From a virus: a DNA stretch of 55,634 nucleotides. The DNA is taken from IMG/VR virus record IMGVR_UViG_3300044796_000576, positions 1 through 55,634 of that record; one strand, written 5' to 3'. Positions 18,697-26,795 of this stretch are shown here, piece after piece (within the stretch, counting starts at the first letter, position 1; every line of letters starts with the position of its first letter). Both the position numbers and the translations under genes were made by a program. The notes beneath the pieces were generated by a model. That model was not told the origin of the DNA, made no database searches, and saw only the letters and a program-made list of their open reading frames with translations.

Positions 18697-19068
18697 ATGC
18701 CAACAAAATTAAAACCAACCGCCAAACTCAAAGCTGCAAAAATAAAACTGAAACAAATCGTAGCTGCTGCCCGCGCTGCCGGGGCCGAAGTGACAATTTC
18801 TTTCGGTGACAACCAGATGCCGATGCGGATGCCCAATGACCCGCCCGACGTGACTCTATTACTGGATGAATCCGAGCGTTGTACTGTCTTGGGCAATCGC
18901 TGGCTCAAAGCACCAAAACCAAACCCGATTGCCGCCGGATTGTGCCTCAGTAACGGCTGGGCCTATGCGTTGGCTGCGGCCTGGCTCCGTTGCAAACTGC
19001 GCTGTGAATTGGAACCAGAAGAGAAGCGGCAGTGGATTCCGAATGTATCAAAATCCAAGACAAAATAA
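18697..19068 (+). CDS. 123-residue Lys/Ala-rich protein, unknown
   Basis: Starts at the ATG 4 nt after the previous stop (MPTKLKPTAKLKAAKIKLK). A basic helical N-terminus is followed by a mixed region (DVTLLLDESERC) and 'CLSNGWAYALAAAWLRCKLRC' near the end. No family recognised. Its stop codon abuts the palindromic repeat at 19069. Confidence 0.5.
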   Translation: MPTKLKPTAKLKAAKIKLKQIVAAARAAGAEVTISFGDNQMPMRMPNDPPDVTLLLDESERCTVLGNRWLKAPKPNPIAAGLCLSNGWAYALAAAWLRCKLRCELEPEEKRQWIPNVSKSKTK

Positions 19069-19110
19069 CCCCTCACCCCGGCCCTCTCCCCGTTTAGCGG
19101 GGAGAGGGAG
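19069..19110. terminator. Bidirectional hairpin made of a REP-like palindrome
   Basis: The 40-bp repeat 19069-19108 contains CTCTCCCCG - TTTAG - CGGGGAGAG, a perfect 9-bp stem. It fills exactly the gap between convergent stop codons at 19068 and 19111 and probably ends transcription from both sides. An identical 40-bp copy is at 21256-21295. Confidence 0.6.
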
Positions 19111-20424
19111 TTAATCAGCAACCGATGACGGTTCCAACACAATCTCAGGCGCCGGGATTTCGTCGTCGGTGAACTTGATGCCGGCTTCTTGCTCGACGGT
19201 GATCTCGCGCAGGATGTCGGCCAGGGCTTCAACGCTGGCTTCGGCCCCATCGGGCAGGAGGTCGGCTTGTTCGTTCATCTTGCGGGCAACTTCGGTTGGC
19301 GTGTCGCCAGTGGCCACAAGCCAACCGATTTCTTCAATGGGCGGGCCGTCCGATGGAAACCACAATTTGCCATCCAGTTCGCAACAGTCGGACACTTTCA
19401 GCCAGGGTTTGAGTTCGGGCGGACAGATAAACGAGGCCCAAGCGTCCGGTTCACCTTTGATTTTGACCATGCACTCGGCGGAAAATTTGTAACCGTAGTC
19501 AATTTCGACCAGTTCGCCATCAGCACCGTGGTACAGAACGTCAGGGACGTTTTTGGCGCACAGGAAAGAGGCGGTGGAGGGCAAGCCGCCGCGTGTGGTG
19601 GCGTCAATGAAGTAGGCTTCATCGTCGGTAACGCGGACTTCCATTGACCACTGGCCGCTATAATCAACCGAGGCGAGAAACGGCGTGAAGGCATCCAGGA
19701 TATGCGTAAGTTCATCGGGCATTTCCCGTTGGTCGGTGACGGCGGCAAAGTAGGCTTCATCTTTTTTTTCAATGCCGTGCAACATAGTGGCCGGCCAGTG
19801 GCCATGCACGCAGTAAGTGTCGCCGCCGATTTCGAGTTTGGTTTTAATCTGGTCGAACACGAGAAAGGGGACATGTTCCTTCAAGCCGCCCAACCGCACA
19901 GCCCACAGGTCCAATTTTTCGGCATCCTCTTCCCAACTGCGCCAGTGTTTGGTTTCCCAGGAGCCACGCCACAGGGACACTTTGATGTATTGGTCCTTTT
20001 GGTCTTTGAGATAGTCCGCCAACGCGGACAGGCCGCGAATGGCTTTGTAAGGCGGGACTGCCAGGCCAAGCTCGCCAAGTTTTTTCAGAAAAAATTCACG
20101 GTCGAGTTCCAGTTTCATGCCGGCGCCGGTCCCCCAGACGCGGCAGCCTTGGGCGCGCAATTCGGCCTGCAAGCCGGCGTGGTAAATGTCCGGGAACACA
20201 AACAGGTCAATGCCTTTTTTGAGTGGCCAAAAATCGTTGCAGCGGATGATGTCGCCAAAGCCAGCGCCGATGATGCCTTCGTTCAGGACCGGATAACCTT
20301 TTTCCCAGGGCGTGTAGTAGAGGACGCGGCCAAACCCACCGGGCGCGGCCAGCCGGCGGGCGAGCGGCAGGAAAAAGCCGTGGTCGAAAACCAGACAAGT
20401 TTTGTTGGAAAAATCTTCACTCAC
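19111..20424 (-). CDS. ATP-grasp superfamily ligase-like protein
   Basis: 437 residues. The N-terminal ~100 residues look like a pre-ATP-grasp Rossmann-like domain (KTCLVFDHGFFLPLARRL; DLFVFPDIYHAGLQ). A grasp-type ligase core follows, with 'LDREFFLKKLGELGLAVPPY', the nucleotide-clamping 'YIKVSLWRGSWETKHW', and the metal-binding-type strand 'DEAYFIDATTRGGLPST'. The family joins a carboxylate to an amine or thiol through an acyl phosphate; the substrate is unknown here. It is coupled by ATGA to the 125-residue gene and is the last gene of the portal operon. That placement hints at modification of a virion or surface component, but this is inference. Confidence 0.6.
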   Translation of the reverse strand: MSEDFSNKTCLVFDHGFFLPLARRLAAPGGFGRVLYYTPWEKGYPVLNEGIIGAGFGDIIRCNDFWPLKKGIDLFVFPDIYHAGLQAELRAQGCRVWGTGAGMKLELDREFFLKKLGELGLAVPPYKAIRGLSALADYLKDQKDQYIKVSLWRGSWETKHWRSWEEDAEKLDLWAVRLGGLKEHVPFLVFDQIKTKLEIGGDTYCVHGHWPATMLHGIEKKDEAYFAAVTDQREMPDELTHILDAFTPFLASVDYSGQWSMEVRVTDDEAYFIDATTRGGLPSTASFLCAKNVPDVLYHGADGELVEIDYGYKFSAECMVKIKGEPDAWASFICPPELKPWLKVSDCCELDGKLWFPSDGPPIEEIGWLVATGDTPTEVARKMNEQADLLPDGAEASVEALADILREITVEQEAGIKFTDDEIPAPEIVLEPSSVAD

Positions 20425-20798
20425 GGCAACGCTTCAATTTCATCCGCGTATTCTTCCCAATCAACGCCAAGTTCGGCGGCGAACTGGCGTTCGCTGTTGG
20501 TGGCGTGAAAATGTTGCAAGCGGTACGGGGCGGCACGGTCGTCGCCCGGCGCAGTTACATCGTCACGGTCCCGGTTGGCCTCATACGCCTTGTCGAAGTC
20601 ATCCACGGCCTGTTGGGTGACGCCGGCATGTTCGCAGAGGACGGCTTCGTGGAATTCATGGTCGGCGATGAGCATTTCGTAACGCCAGTCAGTCATTTTA
20701 GACACGCGGATTTCCAAATCTTCGCCAACGTAGAACCAGTCACCAGGAGTTGGGTACCGTTGCTCCGCGTGCGGGATGATTTTGATGGTGATGTTCAT
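20421..20798 (-). CDS. Conserved-type phage protein with HEFHE motif
   Basis: 125 residues from the ATG at 20798, chosen because it overlaps the stop of the upstream 53-residue gene (ATGA). The pattern 'PHAEQRYPTPGDW', then 'ADHEFHEAVLCEHAGV', 'VDDFDKAYE' and 'RLQHFHATNSER' belongs to a widespread phage protein type of unknown function. His-Glu-x-x-Glu resembles a degenerate zincin signature, but I see no third ligand clearly enough to call it a protease. Confidence 0.6.
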   Translation of the reverse strand: MNITIKIIPHAEQRYPTPGDWFYVGEDLEIRVSKMTDWRYEMLIADHEFHEAVLCEHAGVTQQAVDDFDKAYEANRDRDDVTAPGDDRAAPYRLQHFHATNSERQFAAELGVDWEEYADEIEALP

Positions 20799-20956
20799 GG
20801 TATTTTGAACTGGTGAAACTTTTTGTCCACTTGCTGTCTGAGCCACGCAATGTCGCGTAACCGGTTATCACCACAAATTATCCACTCGTGATCGGTGATG
20901 GGTTTGCCAAAAACAAGATCGCGGAGTTTTCTGGCTTCCTGAAGCTGGTCATTCAT
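20795..20956 (-). CDS. 53-residue protein coupled to its neighbours
   Basis: The short protein begins MNDQLQEARKLRDLVFGKPI and ends KKFHQFKIP. ATGA overlaps occur at both ends (20953-20956 and 20795-20798), which strongly supports its reality. Single Cys in 'WIICGDNRLRD'. Function unknown. Confidence 0.6.
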   Translation of the reverse strand: MNDQLQEARKLRDLVFGKPITDHEWIICGDNRLRDIAWLRQQVDKKFHQFKIP

Positions 20957-21339
20957 GGCAGGATGTGTTTTTTGCGTTTAGGGGAACGGGCCGCCGTGCT
21001 GGACCCGCCTTCGCTCGGAAGCTTCGGCGCGGCAGGAGCCGGCGTTCCGGGTTTGAGCATTTGCGTTTCGGCCTGGCGTAGTGACGCGGGCACGGGCTGG
21101 GTCACGCGGAAAATCGGCGGATGCAGGGCGAGTGCGCGTTTTTCCAGGGCGCTGGCTGCCTTTGGCGACAACATCGAGCGCCGGACTTGACGGTCAATTT
21201 CGGCGGCGGTGCGGGCCGCGTCAATTTCTTGCGGGGAAAGTTCTATAAATCCCGGCCCCTCACCCCGGCCCTCTCCCCGTTTAGCGGGGAGAGGGGGAAG
21301 AGACGCAGGGGCGTTAATTTCTTGTGGTGTCAGTTCCAT
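20953..21339 (-). CDS. 128-residue Pro/Ala-rich protein carrying a palindrome insertion
   Basis: The start overlaps the portal gene end by 26 nt. Residues about 15-28 are encoded by the 40-bp REP-like palindrome (PPLPAKRGEGRGEGPG). They are flanked by near-duplicate peptides ELTPQEINA and ELSPQEIDA, as if a repeat had been inserted with local duplication without breaking the frame. The rest is basic and Pro/Ser-rich, ending KRKKHILP. Function unknown. Confidence 0.55.
   Translation of the reverse strand: MELTPQEINAPASLPPLPAKRGEGRGEGPGFIELSPQEIDAARTAAEIDRQVRRSMLSPKAASALEKRALALHPPIFRVTQPVPASLRQAETQMLKPGTPAPAAPKLPSEGGSSTAARSPKRKKHILP
21256..21295. repeat. REP-like palindrome, second identical copy
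   Basis: The 40 bp are identical to 19069-19108, with the same 9-bp stem. This copy lies inside the coding region of the 128-residue protein. The style (CCTCACC then a CTCTCCCC/GGGGAGAG stem) is like the extragenic palindromes common in Verrucomicrobiota and other bacterial chromosomes, which suggests acquisition from a host. Confidence 0.75.
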
Positions 21340-23698
21340 ACTCGAACATTTGTTTCATGCGGTCGGCGGCAAGGTCCTGCAAATGCTTTTGGGCGTCCTG
21401 CTGCATCTGTTGCTCGAATTGAATCTGGCGCTGGGCGGTGCGCTGGGCGTGCGATTCGCGCGTGTTGTCGGCTTTGGCCTTGTTGAGCAACATCTGGCCT
21501 TGCAGTTTGGTGGCCGTTTCGGGGTCGAGTCCGCCACCGTTCTGACCTTTTTGTTTCTTGGCGGCTTCGGCGGCGCGTTGCGCAAGGGCTTTGACTTCAT
21601 TCATCAACTTGGCCAGCACGTCCTCGTACTGCTTGACCTTTTCCGCGACGGTATGGTCCGGCGGCACGCCTTTGACGTGCATGGGCTTTTCGTCCTCGGC
21701 CAAGAGGTTGATGTGATTTTTGACGCCGTTGCCTTGCACGGGCTGGCCCTGGATGGTTTCACCGGCCAGGTTTTGCAGGCCGTTAAGTTCTTCGGGCGTG
21801 ATGGGCGTGCCGCGTCCGCCAATGCGCTGGATCGTGACGGTGATGGCCAGCAACAGGCTCTCGACATACTCGGCATGATTGACGCCGTCTTTGAGCGCCA
21901 CGGGCAAACCTTGCAGCATGACGCCGGCAGCGAGTTGCGCATCGTGGATCGAATCGCTGATGACAGGCTGTTCGGGCACGGATTGCCGGGCGAGTTCGTA
22001 ATCGTCGGTGAGATTGGCAAGGCCGGCGCGCAGGAAATGGCGCTGCGCGGACGGGTCGAGCTTGTTGTAATACAGCACCATGATTTTATCCATGATGGCG
22101 GTTTGCAGCATTTTGTTGCCGGCGCCCATGACGCGCACGGGCTGGACGTTCCAGCGTTCAACGTTCAACGCCTCTTCCGGCACGCCAGCGCGCAACACAG
22201 ACAACCGGAATTTGCGCACGTCGGCATCGCGGCTGTTGCGAAGGCAAAAGCGGCGGCAGATTTCGTCGTACTGGAATTTCTGATAATTGTAAGCCTGGCT
22301 GGTCATGCCGCTGACGAGGGCGGCACTGGTATTGATCTTGGCCATCGTGCGGGTGGCGGTTTCGTCCGGGCTGTTTTCCATGTCGAAATCCTGGGTGAAG
22401 GAAGCGGAATTGTCGGCCATGATTTGCCGGTTCTTGACGAGGGCCATTTGCACGAGGGCGGCGTCCACCTGCCAGCGTTCGTCTTTCTTCACAAATTGCA
22501 GGCCATCGGGCAGGGCTTTCTTGTCGGTGAGGTCCACTTTCCAGGCGCGTTCGGCATCGGCAGGATTGGTGATGCGGAAGTACTGCATCAATTGCTCGAA
22601 GGTGGCTTCGTCAAACTTGCAGTTGAGACGGTTTTGCAGGTGACAGATGGAGTACAGCAAAAAGCCCAACGAGCGGACGCTGTGATAACGGAAGGGAGCG
22701 ACACAGGAACAATCGGCAAACTGAAAATGGACGGTCTGGTTGAGCTTGTCGCAATAGACCGGGTTGGCGCGGTCCTCGGAGTCGTAGAGGAATTCGGACT
22801 TGTCAAAGTTCCAAACGCCGTGCTTGCCCGGTTGTTTGGTCGGGCGCGAGTCAATGAGCGCGCCGCCAACACCGCCAACGCCGGGTTCGCCCCAGGCATC
22901 GAGGATGATTTTTTTGCGCCAGCCGGATTGCTTTTCCTGGTCATTCCAATAAAGAAACTCGAAACAATCCACGGTGGGGATGGCGTCGGACGAATAGAGT
23001 CCGCCGTCCTGCTTGATGCGTTCCTCCATTTTTTCAGGCGACCAGACTTCCGGCCAGGATGCGGACATGAGTTGTTTGGCCTGGTCATCCACCCATTTCA
23101 CGCACTTTTCCGCCAACGGCACATTCCAGCCGGGGTCCACTTGGGGGCGATGGGTCATTTCCCAAAGTTCGCGCCCGGTGTATTGGCGGAAGCGGGCGAG
23201 AAAGGGAAGATTTTTGAGCGAGAGCAAAGTATTGGAGGGGACAAGAATATCTTCGACGCCATCGGCTTCGGGACACCAGGCGTAGGCGTCCGGCCAACTG
23301 GCCGGGGCGATGCCATGCAGGACCAGGAGAGCAAAGACACTGCGCCGCGTTTCCATGTATGGCAATGAACCCCGAATGATTTTGTTCAGGTGCGATTGAA
23401 TGAGGCCGGCCCATTCGCGGCGTTGCCAGACGGGACCGTAATCCAACTCGACGGTGAACAGCGGGTCGGGCGTAATGAGGGCGTTGGACAATTGGCGGCG
23501 GGCATTATGCGAAATGTTGGAGAGGGAGAGGTCGTTGTAATTGACGGCGATCTGGTTGGCGGACACTTCGGGCTGCGAGTAAGGAGGCCAGCCGTTGGCC
23601 AGGTTATTGATACGAGCGCGATTTTGAGCGCGGGGCCAGTCGGCGAGCCGCATTTGCCAAACGACTTGCTCGACGGCTTGGGCATGGGTGAATTCCAT
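21314..23698 (-). CDS. Portal (head-tail connector) protein
   Basis: 794 residues. The N-terminal 'RARINNLANGWPPYS' and 'ALITPDPLFTVELD' and the following alpha/beta body fit podovirus-type portals (about 700-800 residues). The C-terminal ~150 residues are a Gln/Ala/Lys-rich coiled coil (KALAQRAAEAAKKQKGQ; HAQRTAQRQIQFEQQMQQDA), as in portal barrel helices. A Cys-rich stretch 'QFADCSCVAPF' is unusual. It is the first gene after a TAACGTTA promoter/operator candidate. Packaging genes (terminase, scaffold) are within 8 kb. Confidence 0.75.
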   Translation of the reverse strand: MEFTHAQAVEQVVWQMRLADWPRAQNRARINNLANGWPPYSQPEVSANQIAVNYNDLSLSNISHNARRQLSNALITPDPLFTVELDYGPVWQRREWAGLIQSHLNKIIRGSLPYMETRRSVFALLVLHGIAPASWPDAYAWCPEADGVEDILVPSNTLLSLKNLPFLARFRQYTGRELWEMTHRPQVDPGWNVPLAEKCVKWVDDQAKQLMSASWPEVWSPEKMEERIKQDGGLYSSDAIPTVDCFEFLYWNDQEKQSGWRKKIILDAWGEPGVGGVGGALIDSRPTKQPGKHGVWNFDKSEFLYDSEDRANPVYCDKLNQTVHFQFADCSCVAPFRYHSVRSLGFLLYSICHLQNRLNCKFDEATFEQLMQYFRITNPADAERAWKVDLTDKKALPDGLQFVKKDERWQVDAALVQMALVKNRQIMADNSASFTQDFDMENSPDETATRTMAKINTSAALVSGMTSQAYNYQKFQYDEICRRFCLRNSRDADVRKFRLSVLRAGVPEEALNVERWNVQPVRVMGAGNKMLQTAIMDKIMVLYYNKLDPSAQRHFLRAGLANLTDDYELARQSVPEQPVISDSIHDAQLAAGVMLQGLPVALKDGVNHAEYVESLLLAITVTIQRIGGRGTPITPEELNGLQNLAGETIQGQPVQGNGVKNHINLLAEDEKPMHVKGVPPDHTVAEKVKQYEDVLAKLMNEVKALAQRAAEAAKKQKGQNGGGLDPETATKLQGQMLLNKAKADNTRESHAQRTAQRQIQFEQQMQQDAQKHLQDLAADRMKQMFEYGTDTTRN

Positions 23699-23703
23699 CC
23701 CTT

Positions 23704-23733
23704 TAACGTTATCGGGGAATGGGTTTGCGTCAA
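23704..23733 (-). promoter_or_regulatory. Candidate promoter with TAACGTTA for the portal operon
   Basis: On the minus strand TTGACG (23733-23728) is followed after 16 nt by TAACGTTA (23711-23704), whose end lies 5 nt before the portal ATG at 23698. If TAACGT is the -10 box, transcription would begin at or next to the start codon. Two hairpins (23735-23749 and 23760-23778) separate it from the upstream gene. Confidence 0.55.
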
Positions 23734-23784
23734 GGCCGTGTAAAACGGCTCCGCGCCGTCACGCGGTTCAGCCGCGTGGTGCTG

Positions 23785-24117
23785 TCAGCACTTTACGCGG
23801 TCCCAACGGAAGCCGGTCAGTTGCTCGCCATCCTGAAAATCAGTGGCCGGCAGGAAGCCGTAACGGGGCAGAACGGTTTTAAGCTGGTCATTCCAAATTT
23901 CCCAAATGCAAATGATGTCGAACTCGGTTTTGGCTTGGGCAATGAACCGGCGAAACTGGCCGGTGCCGGGCTGACTGGTGCCGACAAACAAAATGTCCAA
24001 GCGGGGCGATCTGACTTTAACTAACCCGTCCACGCCGAGCGGTGAGACGAAGCGGCCAAAGCCAGTGCCGAGGGCTTCGCCAACGGGGTCAACCGTGAGC
24101 TTGCCGAGGACGGTCAT
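23785..24117 (-). CDS. 110-residue protein, possible GNAT-like
   Basis: The pattern 'AQAKTEFDIICIWEIWNDQL' then 'VLPRYGFLPATDFQDGEQLTG' recalls the final strands of GNAT acetyltransferases (helix, then 'yGF'). The acetyl-CoA P-loop is not visible, so this is weak. The start is coupled to the upstream gene (ATGA, 24114-24117). It precedes the portal operon and ends the sugar-modification operon. Confidence 0.4.
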   Translation of the reverse strand: MTVLGKLTVDPVGEALGTGFGRFVSPLGVDGLVKVRSPRLDILFVGTSQPGTGQFRRFIAQAKTEFDIICIWEIWNDQLKTVLPRYGFLPATDFQDGEQLTGFRWDRVKC

Positions 24118-24665
24118 GGGGGCAGTAAAGAAACAGTTTCGTGCGGCAGGTAATCGTCAAACTTGAGCGACATAAACTGGTCAATGTCGGCAGATGACAT
24201 GCCTATGTTCGCCCAAAATTCCGTGCGTTCCATGCTGTATTGAGCGCGGACGGTTTTGGCTCCCCGCTTGAAAAGGTCCACGGTGATGTCAGCCAGCCCA
24301 TAGGCCAGGGTGCCGAGGGTTTGAGTTGGAAAGGCAGCGTTGCTGTGCAGGCTGAACGTGGTTTCATTCTCGCCAATGTCCTTCCAGGAGCGCGCGAGTT
24401 TTTGCGGGAATAATTTTTCCTCGTGCAGTTGTTTCAAGGTGACGACATTGGACCACTCGAAACCCCGGCGAACGTCCAACGGCAGGACGGAAAAATGTTG
24501 GTGGTCCGGGGCGGGGCAACGGGATAATTGGAAGCTGAAAACCGCCCGGCCTAAAAACCAGAGTGCGCCGGTTTCAAGCCCGAAGGCAACCCAGGAAAGG
24601 GGCATTTCGGGAGAGATGGCAAAGGTGAATTTGTCCCGGACAACGGAGAAGGTGAAGTTTTCCAT
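24114..24665 (-). CDS. 183-residue protein, unknown
   Basis: A mixed alpha/beta protein with 'FWANIGMSSADIDQFMSL' near the end and 'YGLADITVDLFKRGAKTVRAQY' before it. No motif that I recognise. It lies in the glycosyltransferase/radical SAM operon, ATGA-coupled to the 110-residue gene. A role in the same pathway is only suggested by position. Confidence 0.5.
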   Translation of the reverse strand: MENFTFSVVRDKFTFAISPEMPLSWVAFGLETGALWFLGRAVFSFQLSRCPAPDHQHFSVLPLDVRRGFEWSNVVTLKQLHEEKLFPQKLARSWKDIGENETTFSLHSNAAFPTQTLGTLAYGLADITVDLFKRGAKTVRAQYSMERTEFWANIGMSSADIDQFMSLKFDDYLPHETVSLLPP

Positions 24666-24672
24666 TTATCAG

Positions 24673-24690
24673 AGCCGACTCACGTCGGCT
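24673..24690. repeat. Short palindrome AGCCGAC-TCAC-GTCGGCT
   Basis: A perfect 7-bp stem and 4-nt loop in the 34-nt gap between two operon genes. Similar AGCCGAC/GTCGGCT palindromes are frequent between genes in Verrucomicrobiota genomes as far as I know. It may limit transcription past this point. Confidence 0.45.
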
Positions 24691-24699
24691 GCTACGGGG

Positions 24700-25341
24700 T
24701 TAGATTTCAATGGTATGGAATGGCCAGTTGCTTTTGAGAATGTAGGGGTCGTCTTTGGGGAAATTCCAGTTCTGATCCTCGCGGCCTTCGTGCTGGGGAT
24801 GGAACACGACGCGGGCGGGAGTGAGGTCGTAACAATAGTTCCCGAATTCGGCCATGAAAAAGTTGAGCACCCAATTGTCCCACGCAATGCGGCCCATGCA
24901 AAAGCCTTCCGGGATTTTTTCGGCGGCGGCTTTCCAGACCGTGGGGGTGGCGGCAAAGAAGTCCAACCCCAAGTCCAGGAGCCGGGCGCCGCTGGTGTCG
25001 CCATCGGGCGGCAGGGTGTAACGCCGGCTGACCGCGCAGCCGGCGGGCCGGCTACGCAAGGCATCCTCGACGCGGCGAAAGTTTTGCGGAATGACGATGT
25101 CGGCATTGACGATGCAGGACCAGTCATTCAGCCTGCCGCAAAAGGCGGCGATTTTTTTGATGGACGGTTTGCCGTTGGTGGGCAGGAAAGCGGTGCGCGC
25201 GTCACGCATTCGCGGGTCGGAGTGGTTGAAGTAAAAAATCCGGGGAAAGAGCCGCACCCAAGAACGGTTGGCGGCAATCTGCTTGTCCCAGATACCGGGG
25301 GGACAGCCGTCAAAGGGGCGAAAGGAAGAGACGATAATCAT
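24700..25341 (-). CDS. Glycosyltransferase-like protein
   Basis: 213 residues. 'VSSFRPFDGCPPGIWDKQIAANRSWVRLF' and 'FCGRLNDWSCIVNADIVIPQNF' resemble a GT-A type nucleotide-sugar transferase, with 'NADIVI' in place of the canonical DxD strand. The C-terminal 'WDNWVLNFFMAEFGNYCYDL' is helical. The start ATG lies after 'CCACCACC' without a clear Shine-Dalgarno. It could be a decayed or divergent transferase. It is in an operon with other sugar-transfer candidates. Confidence 0.5.
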   Translation of the reverse strand: MIIVSSFRPFDGCPPGIWDKQIAANRSWVRLFPRIFYFNHSDPRMRDARTAFLPTNGKPSIKKIAAFCGRLNDWSCIVNADIVIPQNFRRVEDALRSRPAGCAVSRRYTLPPDGDTSGARLLDLGLDFFAATPTVWKAAAEKIPEGFCMGRIAWDNWVLNFFMAEFGNYCYDLTPARVVFHPQHEGREDQNWNFPKDDPYILKSNWPFHTIEI

Positions 25342-25369
25342 GGCTGTAATGGTGGTGGAATTGTCGGCT

Positions 25370-26173
25370 TCAAGTCAACCCAAGTTCAGCCAGCATTTGG
25401 AGGGGGACGATGTGTTTTTCCTCGCCAAGAACCCAGATATGCTGGGATTGATCGAGCGCGCCGTGTGACCAGAATTGTTGGACGTGGTTGGGCGGCGCCA
25501 CGCGGTTGGAAAATTGTTCAACCAAATGGTATTGTTCGCGGAATAGTTGCATGGCCACGTTGCCTAGCGTGACGAATTCGCAGAAGCCTTGGGGGTATTC
25601 GTTGCGGCAGGTGCGGACATAGTCGGGCACAGTCCGGCCTGTCTTTTCTTCCATCTGAGCACGCGCGGCGGCGTAAAGGCCGTGATGGTAAATTTCCGGG
25701 TGACACCGCATGGTTTCGTAATGGACAGGGAACGGCAGGCATTTCGTGGTGCATTCCTGCCAGCGGAGGACGCCGGGATGCCGGTAGCCGATGAAATGGA
25801 AATTCTCGAAGCGCAAAATAGGTTTGCCGTCTTTGATGTAAGTGTCGGGCGAGACGGGCGCGGTAAAAACACAGTCGGGGTCAAGGTGGGCAATAAAGTC
25901 GGCACCAGGACAGTGTTGATCGGCGTGCATGACTTGGTTCATGTGCCAAACCATGCCCAAGCTGGGCCATTCGTCGAGAGCCAAACAATGGACAGGAAGG
26001 GCGATTTCGATTCTGGCTTCATCCACCAGTTTTTGCAACAGGTCCAGGTCTTGAGTCGGCACCAAAATTGTGACGCCGGCAAAGCCGGTGGCAAATTTGC
26101 CGATGGAGCGCAGACAGTATTTCAGCCAGGGAAAATCCTTAGCACAGGTGCAGGTAAAAATTCGGGCAGTCAT
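25370..26173 (-). CDS. GT-A-type glycosyltransferase
   Basis: 267 residues from ATG 26173, 1 nt after the radical SAM stop. 'MTARIFTCTCAKDFPWLKYC' opens a GT-A-like fold. 'DFIAHLDPDCVF' is a DxD-type metal and nucleotide-sugar site. 'ENFHFIGYRHPGVLRWQECT' and the His/Cys-rich region 'HYETMRCHPEIYHHGLY' follow. Likely transfers a sugar to a phage or host-surface acceptor; the substrate is unknown. It belongs to the operon with radical SAM and tandem-GT genes. Confidence 0.6.
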   Translation of the reverse strand: MTARIFTCTCAKDFPWLKYCLRSIGKFATGFAGVTILVPTQDLDLLQKLVDEARIEIALPVHCLALDEWPSLGMVWHMNQVMHADQHCPGADFIAHLDPDCVFTAPVSPDTYIKDGKPILRFENFHFIGYRHPGVLRWQECTTKCLPFPVHYETMRCHPEIYHHGLYAAARAQMEEKTGRTVPDYVRTCRNEYPQGFCEFVTLGNVAMQLFREQYHLVEQFSNRVAPPNHVQQFWSHGALDQSQHIWVLGEEKHIVPLQMLAELGLT

Positions 26174-26174
26174 T

Positions 26175-26795
26175 TTAGATTGGTGAGGCTTGGCCAAAAA
26201 CGCATTCGGCGCACGGCAACCGAAGCGATTTAAGATTCTCATGCCAGCCGGTTTTTAAATCAATACCAATGGCACTTTTATATCCCGGCGCGGCACAACA
26301 GCCGTAAACCAAACCGTTCGTCCAATGCGCTCGTGCCTGCCGCCCGCAAGGATGTGCGCCGCGATTATCGGCGAAGGTCAAATGTTTGGCCTTCAATATC
26401 CGCAAGGCGGGATAGTCTGTTTTTAAAAGTTCAATTTTCGCTGTGTTACTCGGACAACCGGGCCAAGCGTCCGGGCCGTAAAGGGTGGCATCAATGGAAT
26501 CAAAGAACCGCAACGCCGCATTGAATTTGGGGTAAAGGGAGGCGTTGGTTTCCAGCCCAAATATGATGGAAGGGAAACGATTTCTGACCATTTCGGCAAT
26601 CTCATTAAATTGCGGGTGGCAGGTTGGTTCACCGCCGGTCAGATTTATTTTTCCAATCCCTTCAAACCAATCAAGCGCCAGTTTGATTTGCTCAAGTGCA
26701 GTGTGGCGGGCAGTGCGCCAAAACATGCCATAAACGCAATGGGGACAAGACATGGTGCAGGCCGTGGTAATAGAAAGGTGCAGTTCCTTATACAT
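26175..26795 (-). CDS. Small radical SAM enzyme
   Basis: 206 residues, shorter than most family members (about 250-400). The [4Fe-4S]-binding CxxxCxxC is C13-C17-C20 (CTMSCPHC), and 'TGGEP' at 53-57 is the SAM-amine contact motif. A second cysteine set, C150, C166/C167, C195 and C198 (AHPCGRQ; YGCCAAP; LPCAEC), may hold an auxiliary cluster, as in SPASM/Twitch enzymes. Such enzymes generate a 5'-deoxyadenosyl radical for peptide, sugar or nucleic-acid modification. The start overlaps the upstream GT gene by 8 nt. Its partners suggest sugar or peptide decoration. Confidence 0.8.
   Translation of the reverse strand: MYKELHLSITTACTMSCPHCVYGMFWRTARHTALEQIKLALDWFEGIGKINLTGGEPTCHPQFNEIAEMVRNRFPSIIFGLETNASLYPKFNAALRFFDSIDATLYGPDAWPGCPSNTAKIELLKTDYPALRILKAKHLTFADNRGAHPCGRQARAHWTNGLVYGCCAAPGYKSAIGIDLKTGWHENLKSLRLPCAECVFGQASPI

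Noticed and set aside
24340-25572. A 410-codon plus-strand frame
   Set aside because: It is antisense to three convincing minus-strand genes and has no domain; the minus-strand proteins have clear motifs.
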